A stretch of DNA of 64,000 nt from Hypericum androsaemum (Eukaryota > Streptophyta > Magnoliopsida > Malpighiales > Hypericaceae): NCBI GenBank assembly GCA_963995505.1, contig OZ023180.1, positions 13,716,689 to 13,780,688 of the forward strand, read 5' to 3'. Within the stretch, counting starts at the first letter, position 1. Each line of letters starts with the position of its first letter. Of this stretch, positions 21,753 through 30,440 are shown one piece after another. A program made the position numbers and the translations under genes. The notes below the pieces were generated by a model. That model was not told where the DNA came from and searched no databases. It saw only the letters and a list, made by a program, of their open reading frames with translations.

Positions 21753-24700
21753 ATGCCAGCTCAAAACCCCAATAACCGCCCCCCCGGGCCCACCACCACG
21801 GCGGAGCCCTACAACATAATCCCCGTCCACAACCTCCTCGCCGACCACCCCTCCCTCCGCTACCCCGAGGTCCGCGCCGCCGCCGCCGCCCTCAAAACAG
21901 TCGGAAACCTCCGCCGCCCTCCCTATGGCCAGTGGGACCCCTCCATGGACCTCCTCGACTGGCTCGCCCTCTTCTTCGGCTTCCAGGCCGACAACGTCCG
22001 CAACCAGCGGGAGCACATCGTCCTCCACCTCGCCAACGCCCAGATGCGCCTCTCCCCACCTCCGGACAACATCGACTCCCTCGACGCCGCCGTCCTCCGC
22101 CGCTTCCGTAAGAAGCTCCTCAAGAACTACTCCTCCTGGTGCTCCTACGTCAACAAGAAGTCCAACCTCTGGATCTCCGACCGCGCCGCCGATCTCCGCC
22201 GCGAGCTCCTCTACGTGTCCCTCTACCTCCTCATCTGGGGGGAGGCGGCGAATCTGAGGTTCATGCCGGAGTGCATCTGCTTTATCTTCCACAATATGGC
22301 CATGGAGCTCAACAAGATCCTCGAGGACTACATCGACGAGAACACCGGCCGCCCCGTCCTCCCTTCGTTCTCCGGGGAGAACGCCTTCCTCAACTCCGTC
22401 GTGAAGCCTATCTACGATACCGTGAAGGCCGAGGTGGAGAGCAGCCGGAACGGGACTGCCCCACACACCGCGTGGCGGAACTATGATGATCTGAACGAGT
22501 ACTTCTGGAGCAAGCGGTGTTTTGACCGCCTCAAGTGGCCGATTGACGTAGGGAGCAGCTTCTTCCTGGTGGACAGCAAGAAGAGGCATGTTGGGAAGAC
22601 GGGGTTCGTGGAGCAGCGCTCGTTCTGGAACCTTCTCCGGAGCTTCGACAGGCTTTGGGTGATGCTGGTGCTGTTCCTGCAGGCGGCCATCATTGTGGCG
22701 TGGAAGGAGAAGACTTACCCCTGGAATGCGCTAGAGGACAGGGATGTTCAGGTACGGGTGCTTACCGTGTTCTTCACTTGGAGCGGGATGAGGTTCTTGC
22801 AGTCCTTGCTGGATATCGGGATGCAGTATAGCTTGGTCTCCAGGGAGACCCCCTGGCTCGGGTTTAGGATGCTGATGAAGAGTGTGGTTTCCGCTGTTTG
22901 GATTTTGGTGTTTGGTGTGTTTTATGGGAGGATTTGGACCCAGAAGAATCACGATAGGAGGTGGAGTGATGATGCCAACAAGAGGGTGTTGAATTTTCTT
23001 GAGGCCGCCCTGCTGTTTGTTGTTCCAGAGATCCTGGCTTTGGTTTTGTTTATTGTTCCATGGGTTAGGAACTTCCTGGAGAATACCAATTGGAGGATCT
23101 TCTATATCTTGTCTTGGTGGTTCCAGAGCAGGAGTTTTGTAGGTCGGGGGCTGCGGGAAGGGATTGTGGATAATATAAAGTACAGCTTTTTCTGGGTCCT
23201 CTTGCTGGCTACCAAGTTTATTTTCAGCTATTTCCTTCAGATCAAGCCCATGATCAAACCGTCCAAGGCGATGTTGGACCTCAAGAATGTTGGCTATGAG
23301 TGGCATGAGTTCTTCTCTAACAGCAATAGGTTTTCTGTAGGATTGCTGTGGCTTCCAGTTGTGTTGGTCTACTTGATGGACATTCAGATCTGGTACTCCA
23401 TCTATTCCTCCTTTTTTGGTGCGGCTGTGGGACTGTTTGCACATTTGGGAGAGATCCGGAACATGTCCCAGTTGAGATTGAGATTTCAGTTCTTTGCCAG
23501 CGCGATTCAGTTCAATCTGATGCCCGAAGAGCAGCTTCTGAATGCAAGGGGATCATTGAAGAGCAAGTTCAAGGATGCCATTCATCGGCTGAAGCTGAGA
23601 TATGGGCTGGGGCGGGTTTACAAGAAACTGGAATCTAATCAGATAGAGGCAAACAAGTTTGCATTGGTTTGGAATGAGGTGATCATGACTTTCAGGGAAG
23701 AAGATATCATCTCCGATCATGAGCTTGAGCTTCTGGAGTTGCCCCAGAATTCATGGAATGTTAGAGTTATTCGGTGGCCATGCTTTCTTCTGTGCAATGA
23801 GCTGCTGCTTGCTCTTAGCCAGGCTAAGGAGCTAGTGGATGCCCCTGATAAGTGGCTCTGGTACAAGATTTGCAAGAATGAGTACAGGCGGTGCGCTGTC
23901 ATCGAAGCTTATGATAGTGTTAAGCACCTGTTGCTTCAGATCATCAAGCTTAACACTGAAGAACATTCAATCATAACAGTCTTGTTTCAGGAGATTGATC
24001 ACTCAATGGAAGTTGAAAAGTTTACCAAGACCTTCAAAATGACTGCTCTCCCAAATTTCCATGCAAAGCTGATAAAGCTTGTTGTGCTACTCAATAAGCC
24101 TAAGAAGGATCTGAATCAGGTGGTGAATACCCTACAGGCCCTGTATGAGATTGCAACGAGAGATTTTTTTGTGGAGAAGAGGAGTATTGAACAGTTGATA
24201 TCCGATGGTTTGGCTCCCCGCGATCCTAATGCCCTGGCCGGGCTGCTTTTCCAGAATGCTGTTGAGTTGCCTGATCCTAGCAACGAGACCTTCTACAGGC
24301 AGGTACGGAGATTGCACACCATCCTCACATCTAGGGATTCTATGCACAATGTTCCTGTGAATCTTGAAGCCAGACGTAGGATTGCATTTTTCAGTAATTC
24401 CTTGTTTATGAACATGCCCCATGCGCCCCAAGTTGAGAAGATGATGGCCTTTTCAGTCCTAACCCCTTACTACAGTGAGGAAGTCCTGTACAACAAAGAG
24501 CAGCTCCGGACTGAAAATGAGGATGGGATTTCGATACTGTATTATTTGCAGACTATTTATGCTGATGAGTGGAAAAATTTTATTGAGAGGATGCGGCGAG
24601 AAGGCTTGGGAAAAGATGAGGAGGTATGGTCAACTAAGTTGATGGATCTCAGGCTTTGGGCCTCATACAGAGGCCAGACCCTTGTCCGCACCGTCAGGGG

Positions 24701-27050
24701 GATGATGTATTACTATCGTGCTCTGAAGATGCTGGCATTTCTTGATTCTGCATCAGAGATAGATATCAAGGAAGGTGTGAGAGAACTTGGTTCAATAAGG
24801 AGAGAGAGTGGTTCGGATGGCATTGGTTCTGAGAGGTCTCCTTCTGCCAGGAGCTTGACCAGAAATGATAGTTCAGTAAGCATGTTATTTAAAGGTCATG
24901 AATATGGAACTGTATTGATGAAGTTCACTTATGTTGTTGCCTGCCAGATATATGGAACCCAAAAGGCAAAAAAGGATCCTCACGCAGATGAAATTTTGCA
25001 GTTGATGAAAATAAATGAGGCCTTGCGAGTTGCCTATGTTGATGAGGTGAATACAGGGAGGGATGAAAAGGATTATTATTCAGTACTTGTGAAGTACGAC
25101 CAACAGCTAGACAGAGAAGTGGAAATATACAGGGTCAAATTGCCTGGCCCGCTGAAACTTGGGGAGGGAAAGCCAGAGAATCAAAACCATGCCATCATCT
25201 TCACGCGTGGTGATGCAGTGCAAACCATTGATATGAACCAGGATAACTATTTTGAGGAGGCTCTGAAAATGCGGAATCTCTTGGAAGAATTCAGACATTA
25301 CTATGGCATCCGGAAGCCTACTATCTTGGGAGTCAGGGAGCATATTTTTACTGGTTCAGTTTCATCCCTTGCTTGGTTTATGTCGGCTCAAGAATCAAGT
25401 TTTGTCACCTTGGGACAGCGTGTTTTGGCGAATCCATTGAAGGTTCGTATGCATTACGGTCACCCAGATGTCTTTGACAGATTCTGGTTCATGACTCGAG
25501 GCGGCATCAGTAAAGCTTCCAGGGTGATAAACATTAGCGAGGACATTTTTGCTGGCTTCAATTGCACTTTAAGGGGCGGCAATGTCACACACCATGAATA
25601 CATCCAGGTGGGAAAGGGAAGGGATGTTGGATTAAATCAGGTATCCATGTTTGAGGCCAAGGTTGCTAGTGGTAATGGCGAGCAAGTTCTTAGTAGAGAT
25701 GTCTATAGATTGGGTCATCGGCTGGATTTCTTTCGGATGCTTTCATTTTTCTATACAACAGTTGGATTCTTTTTTAACACAATGATGATTATTCTGACTG
25801 TTTATGGATTCCTCTGGGGCCGACTTTATTTGGCTCTTAGTGGCGTTGAGGGTTCTGCTTTGGCCAACAGTAACAGTAATAAAGCTCTTGCTACTATTTT
25901 GAATCAGCAGCTCATCATCCAACTCGGTCTCTTCACTGCTCTTCCAATGATTGTTGAGAACTCCCTTGAGCTTGGTTTCCTTCAGGCTATATGGGATTTT
26001 TTGACGATGCAGCTCCAGCTATCATCTGTTTTCTACACTTTTTCTATGGGAACTCGTGCTCACTACTTTGGCCGAACTATCCTTCATGGTGGTGCAAAGT
26101 ACCGGGCAACAGGCAGGGGATTTGTTGTGCAGCACAAGAGTTTTGCAGAGAATTATCGGCTTTTCTCCCGTAGCCATTTTGTGAAAGCAATTGAGCTTGG
26201 GCTTATACTTGTTGTTTATGCCACTCATAGCCCTGTGGCCAAGAATACATTCACTTACATAGCTCTCACCATCACAAGTTGGTTCCTGGTTGTTTCATGG
26301 ATAATGGCTCCATTTGTGTTCAATCCATCTGGTTTTGATTGGTTAAAGACGGTATATGACTTTGATGATTTCATGAACTGGATTTGGTTTAAAGGTGGTG
26401 TGTTTGCAAAAGCAGAAGAGAGCTGGGAAAGATGGTGGAATGAGGAACAAGATCATTTAAGAACAACCGGGCTTTGGGGAAAGTTGTTCGAGATAATTTT
26501 GGATCTCCGCTTCTTCTTTTTCCAATATGGGATTGTTTACCAACTTGGTATTGCTAATGGAAGCACTAGCATTGCTGTGTACCTGTTGTCTTGGATTTAT
26601 GTATTTGTTGCTGCGGTGGTCTATTGGTTGATATCATATACCCAGGAAAAGTATGCTGCAAAAGAGCACATCTACTATCGTCTAGTCCAGTTTCTTGTTA
26701 TTGTGCTTGGGATAGTGGTGATAATAGCTCTGCTCGAGTTCACAGCTTTCAAGTTTGTTGACGTTTTCACAGCTTTGTTGGCTTTCCTCCCCACTGGCTG
26801 GGGCTTATTATTGATCGCTCAAGTATTTCGCCCCTTTCTGCAGTCCACGGTAATTTGGGAGTCGGTGGTTTCTGTGGCACGGCTCTACGATATCATGTTT
26901 GGGGTGATTGTCATGACCCCTGTGGCTTTCCTCTCTTGGATGCCTGGGTTCCAGTCCATGCAGACAAGAATTCTATTTAATGAAGCTTTCAGCCGGGGCC
27001 TGCGGATATTCCAGATTATCACCGGCAAGAAGTCAAAGAGCGATATATGA
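21753..27050 (+). CDS. CALS12: Callose synthase, CALS12/GSL5 (PMR4) type
   Basis: A single 1765-residue open frame encodes a GT48 1,3-beta-glucan synthase, which makes callose from UDP-glucose at the plasma membrane. The N terminus (EPYNIIPVHNLLADHPSLR, then AAAAALKTVG and NIDSLDAAVLRRFRKKLL) matches what I know of Arabidopsis CALS12/GSL5, whose length is about 1780. The FKS1 region (LLYVSLYLLIWGEAANLRFM) is at residues about 150-170. A first set of membrane helices lies at about 300-570, and a large cytosolic catalytic region at about 700-1330. The latter includes YGHPDVFDRFW and RGGISKASRVINISEDIFAG (about 1228-1267). A second helix set extends from about 1335 to the end. No intron interrupts it, consistent with the intron-poor GSL1/GSL5 branch. 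GSL5 makes wound and papillary callose in defence. Orthology is inferred, and a CALS11-type assignment is the alternative. Confidence 0.95.
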   Translation: MPAQNPNNRPPGPTTTAEPYNIIPVHNLLADHPSLRYPEVRAAAAALKTVGNLRRPPYGQWDPSMDLLDWLALFFGFQADNVRNQREHIVLHLANAQMRLSPPPDNIDSLDAAVLRRFRKKLLKNYSSWCSYVNKKSNLWISDRAADLRRELLYVSLYLLIWGEAANLRFMPECICFIFHNMAMELNKILEDYIDENTGRPVLPSFSGENAFLNSVVKPIYDTVKAEVESSRNGTAPHTAWRNYDDLNEYFWSKRCFDRLKWPIDVGSSFFLVDSKKRHVGKTGFVEQRSFWNLLRSFDRLWVMLVLFLQAAIIVAWKEKTYPWNALEDRDVQVRVLTVFFTWSGMRFLQSLLDIGMQYSLVSRETPWLGFRMLMKSVVSAVWILVFGVFYGRIWTQKNHDRRWSDDANKRVLNFLEAALLFVVPEILALVLFIVPWVRNFLENTNWRIFYILSWWFQSRSFVGRGLREGIVDNIKYSFFWVLLLATKFIFSYFLQIKPMIKPSKAMLDLKNVGYEWHEFFSNSNRFSVGLLWLPVVLVYLMDIQIWYSIYSSFFGAAVGLFAHLGEIRNMSQLRLRFQFFASAIQFNLMPEEQLLNARGSLKSKFKDAIHRLKLRYGLGRVYKKLESNQIEANKFALVWNEVIMTFREEDIISDHELELLELPQNSWNVRVIRWPCFLLCNELLLALSQAKELVDAPDKWLWYKICKNEYRRCAVIEAYDSVKHLLLQIIKLNTEEHSIITVLFQEIDHSMEVEKFTKTFKMTALPNFHAKLIKLVVLLNKPKKDLNQVVNTLQALYEIATRDFFVEKRSIEQLISDGLAPRDPNALAGLLFQNAVELPDPSNETFYRQVRRLHTILTSRDSMHNVPVNLEARRRIAFFSNSLFMNMPHAPQVEKMMAFSVLTPYYSEEVLYNKEQLRTENEDGISILYYLQTIYADEWKNFIERMRREGLGKDEEVWSTKLMDLRLWASYRGQTLVRTVRGMMYYYRALKMLAFLDSASEIDIKEGVRELGSIRRESGSDGIGSERSPSARSLTRNDSSVSMLFKGHEYGTVLMKFTYVVACQIYGTQKAKKDPHADEILQLMKINEALRVAYVDEVNTGRDEKDYYSVLVKYDQQLDREVEIYRVKLPGPLKLGEGKPENQNHAIIFTRGDAVQTIDMNQDNYFEEALKMRNLLEEFRHYYGIRKPTILGVREHIFTGSVSSLAWFMSAQESSFVTLGQRVLANPLKVRMHYGHPDVFDRFWFMTRGGISKASRVINISEDIFAGFNCTLRGGNVTHHEYIQVGKGRDVGLNQVSMFEAKVASGNGEQVLSRDVYRLGHRLDFFRMLSFFYTTVGFFFNTMMIILTVYGFLWGRLYLALSGVEGSALANSNSNKALATILNQQLIIQLGLFTALPMIVENSLELGFLQAIWDFLTMQLQLSSVFYTFSMGTRAHYFGRTILHGGAKYRATGRGFVVQHKSFAENYRLFSRSHFVKAIELGLILVVYATHSPVAKNTFTYIALTITSWFLVVSWIMAPFVFNPSGFDWLKTVYDFDDFMNWIWFKGGVFAKAEESWERWWNEEQDHLRTTGLWGKLFEIILDLRFFFFQYGIVYQLGIANGSTSIAVYLLSWIYVFVAAVVYWLISYTQEKYAAKEHIYYRLVQFLVIVLGIVVIIALLEFTAFKFVDVFTALLAFLPTGWGLLLIAQVFRPFLQSTVIWESVVSVARLYDIMFGVIVMTPVAFLSWMPGFQSMQTRILFNEAFSRGLRIFQIITGKKSKSDI

Positions 27051-27056
27051 TGCGAG

Positions 27057-27258
27057 GTTAGTTGATATCAGTACAATTTCGTAGTCTGGTCATTTGGACT
27101 TGCTAGCCGAAAATTTCCTTTCATGGGTGTGAACCTAAAGGGAATGATTATGAGTGCATCCAATTGCCTTTTTCATAATAACCTATTTTAAGTTCTCTTG
27201 GAGTTAAAATGAACGATGAATCCTTCTCTGCTAATGAGACATGGGTGGCTTTCTGCAG
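27057..27258 (+). other. Probable 3' UTR intron of callose synthase
   Basis: Six bases after the stop codon is a donor, GAG|GTTAGTTG. A strong acceptor, TTTCTGCAG, ends at 27258, giving a 202-bp intron. It is very close to the stop, so it would not be expected to trigger nonsense-mediated decay. RNA data would decide. Confidence 0.4.
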
Positions 27259-28490
27259 GTATGCGCACAGGGGCGAAGCAACTATGCAAGTTGATCGGCT
27301 ACAGTTTTCTTCTACTGCTTGTGTCCGGGACAGTTTCTTCTATTGAGACTGTCCACCTTTGTGATTACCCACATACTGTCGCTGATTGAGGTTTCCTTGC
27401 GGGGCAAGATTTTTGTGTAGTTTGATAAAATTCCCTATATTTACGACTGCTCTATTCAGCTTGAGCGTATATTAACATAGCTTAGTGAGGTATTATTCTC
27501 TTACTCATTGTTTCCTTTACTTCTTATGTCATTCATTGATTCTATTGGGGTAAAAATCTCAAATACTAATAGTGTTATGTTGGGCAGTGGATTCTTCATT
27601 TCGTGGTATTGGCTGGATGGATCACAGGCGGTAGTACCGCCTACCAATCCGAATCTGAATTCAAAGGGTCTGAACCCAGTTGCCTGATGAGACGGAAGGG
27701 CAAATTGATACCAACACCGGATGTGTGCCAACGGCAATATATGCACCTGTCATTAGGTAGACATCTCCATGCGATTTTCCGCGAAATGTCTTGGCTTGCT
27801 TTCCTTTATTAACTGTGAGGATGACCAAGAAGATGATTGTAGCTAATTTTCTTACTTCTTCTTTTGAAGGTCGGAAGATTGCAGCTCTACGCATGTTCGT
27901 TGAAAGTCCAAGCGTGTGGCTGATGCTTTCGAAATTCTGGGAGGAGCGGCCTGTTTGGTGTCTATTTCCCATTGTTGGTATCTATGAATTTGCTCTGGCT
28001 TCCTGCCTAATGGACCCACTGGTAGGGGCCACGAAGAACACCTTAATATTAATATTGTGATCCATTTATTCAGCTGATTTATTTGTTTATTGTTTGTAAA
28101 AAAAATAGACTCCCAAGTGAACGAGTATTGTTCTTACATGGCCTGCGGATGGCGGAACATTACATGGCCTCTTATTAGATTATATTGTCATTTTCCTGAA
28201 GCCGAAGAAGTATATATTATTCCACCAAAAAAAAGAAGTATATATTAGGTTTGACCTAAAACCCACTTCAATTACTTCTGAACCAAAAACATGGAAACAC
28301 TTCACTGCGGGAATATGTCATATGTCCCCTCTAAAACAGTCAAAAGTTTCAATTTCATATAGAGAGAGAAATAGGGTGCCATGAACAGTAACTATAAAGA
28401 TAAAATTCATGTAGACTAGAAAAAGTTTCAAGTTCATATTGGTATTAGAAGAATACAAGACACAGTTGACGCTATACGACGTTCAAATGG
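27259..28490. other. 3' flank of callose synthase and spacer
   Basis: The first several hundred bases are probably 3' UTR. Short open frames on both strands around 27600-28060 resemble nothing I recognise. No repeat boundary is clear. Confidence 0.45.
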
Positions 28491-28501
28491 CTACTTTTAA
28501 C

Positions 28502-29078
28502 CAATATTTTAAAAACTGCGGTCCAGGATCAGGTTGATTTTTGCCTAATAAAACTTAGAAAGCGGTACGATCGGCCAAAATTTGGTCGGACCACTCGGTC
28601 ACGTACTTCCGGTGATCCGGTTCGCCCAGATTAGAAAAATTAGTATTTATTTTTTTATTTTATCGGATTTAATTTAGAAACAAATCCTCAACTTCCACAT
28701 TCGGAATCTATACATCACTTTTGGATCACAACAAACTTATCTTTTTAACAATTCTCGATAATATGTCAACTAAGTCAAACAAATTAGACTAATATGTCGA
28801 ACAAGAAAACTTGTATAATCATTTTCTTGTACTTCTAGACTTGTATAATCATATTTGAAGACTTTGTTTGGATAAATTGTATAACAAAGTTGCTAAATAT
28901 TTGAACTTATTTGGTATTTTATCATTTTTAATGCTAAATTAAATTTATTAAACCTTATTTAACAATATTAATATAAAATAGAAATTTTGGTCCAACCGAT
29001 AACCTGACCAGTCGGACCGGTTGAACCAAAAATTTTAAGAATTCATGGTCGCTTTTCGGGTCGGTTTTAAAAACATTG
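28502..29078. mobile_element. hAT-like non-autonomous element (577 bp)
   Basis: Ends CAATATTTTAAAAAC and, as reverse complement, CAATGTTTTTAAAACCG form terminal inverted repeats. The flanks CTTTTAAC (28494-28501) and CTTTTAAG (29079-29086) are an 8-bp duplication with 7 matches, as for hAT elements. The inside is rich in CGGTC/GACCG-type motifs, familiar from dispersed plant MITE-like repeats, and has no transposase. Confidence 0.75.
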
Positions 29079-29180
29079 CTTTTAAGACCACTTCTGAACT
29101 GTATTAACAATTGTGAAATCGGTCGCAAACTGTAACAACCATGTATTTACCACCATGATTGTTGTCATGAGATCGCTTCC

Positions 29181-29775
29181 TCAATGCATCACTGAACCGA
29201 AGGGTATATCAAAAATCTCCATCATCTGTCCTGCTTTTGTCTTAAATGCTGAGGTGCCAGCCATTGGAGCGTTGCTGGTATTAGCTACTCCATCGTTAAC
29301 CATGATACAACCAAGTTTAGCACCATCCATGTAAGCTCTGTATACTGTCAGAATGTCATTTTGGTATTCTCGCAAGTAACCTGCTACTAAATCTTTGAAA
29401 TGTTGTAACAGGTTAATGAAAAGTGTTAAGAGTATATTCAAGTGAGTACTAGTTTAAACAACCATACTGCTGGCAATGTCCTTAGCGTGTAAACCATTAT
29501 CTTCAAATACATGAGAAAGGCTAACTCATAGTAGATGAGAGATTCTCTTTTGCCCAAGATTCCAGAACAATCTAGATAGGCACTAGGCTCATTGTACAAG
29601 GGTTGTGAATTGAGAACGAGAACCTGAAGAGAGAGCAAGATCTGTAGCATTGTTGATTCATATATAATCCACATCTCATTGCTTTCGCCATGCCATGTTC
29701 TTAGGAGACTTAGGCAAACTGTGTCATCCTCGTACAAGTTCAGATTTAGTTTATGGCTAAATGCTCAGAAGATTA
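29181..29775 (-). pseudogene. UBC24/UBC25-type E2 ubiquitin-conjugating enzyme fragment A
   Basis: The minus strand encodes the C-terminal half of the catalytic domain of a large plant E2 (UBC23/24(PHO2)/25 group). It contains NLYEDDTVCLSLLRTWHG with the catalytic Cys, LLSLQVLVLNSQPLYNEP, and then KIMVYTLRT. An intron-like break follows (about 29415-29460, with a lost acceptor AA instead of AG). After it comes HFKDLVAGYLREYQNDIL with AYMDGAKLGC. The front part of the E2 domain and the long N-terminal region are absent. In functional proteins this domain charges ubiquitin on the Cys. Here it is a truncated remnant. Confidence 0.75.
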
Positions 29776-29885
29776 TCATCTCACAACAGAAACAATGATC
29801 ATTGGCACACAGAAATGAAATCTAAATTAAGTACTCGAAGGACACAACAAGGATATCTTTTATGTATGCGTAGGGTGAAAGAGGA

Positions 29886-30003
29886 TCTCACATGTACAAC
29901 GAGTTATTCTTCCTGATGACTTTGAAGGCAATGGTGTACATTCTGAGAACACCACCCACAATACGACTACGTTCACTCTGTTTGTTCTTAAACTAGTACT
30001 CAC

Positions 30004-30072
<69 letters not shown>

Positions 30073-30440
30073 ATGTCAACTAGTCAGTTGTTTCTGATTG
30101 CACCATAGTTCAAAACATAACCATGATTCCAATCAATATTTTTTAATCATATAAATTCGAACCTACTCGACGGTGGGTCCTGCAATCAAGCTTCTTATTT
30201 CTACTCTTCTCTAACACTTCTCATTAACCTGTTACAGCTAGTCAAATTAGTCTTTCTCGTTATAGAATGCTCCAGGAGGCGCAAGTCATTACCTAAAAAT
30301 GTGGCATCATTGTTAGGCTCTCGTTCTCTATTTTGAACCCCTCTATAACGAGACTGGTGTCGATCATGAATTTCTTGGAGCCTTTACCAAAAGAATATCT
30401 CACATGTACGATGAGTTACTGTTTCTCATACTCTGAAGAT
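29886..30440 (+). pseudogene. UBC24/UBC25-type E2 fragments B, inverted relative to A
   Basis: On the plus strand, 29886-29975 reads MYNELFFLMTLKAMVYILRT, the same E2 segment as in fragment A. The sequence after it matches fragment A's intron, including TAAACTAGTACTCACTTGAATATA and, at about 30215-30237, TTCTCATTAACCTGTTACAG. A further shorter piece near 30395-30440 (CTCACATGTACGATGAG) repeats the same exon. So at least two degenerate pieces sit here, in opposite orientation to fragment A and about 110 bp from it. Confidence 0.6.
30008..30070. repeat. (AT)n microsatellite
   Basis: About 31 uninterrupted TA units. It lies in the intron-derived part of E2 fragment B, at the point where fragment A has only GAATATAC. 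Confidence 0.98.

Noticed and set aside
21573..22589. Long minus-strand open frame (338 codons) over the callose synthase start
   Set aside because: It is the antisense shadow of a GC-rich coding region. Its composition (Val/Glu/Gly-rich) is as expected for such a shadow, and the plus strand is a clear enzyme.
22731..23444. Minus-strand 237-codon frame inside the callose synthase gene
   Set aside because: Antisense shadow. No family similarity and no promoter.
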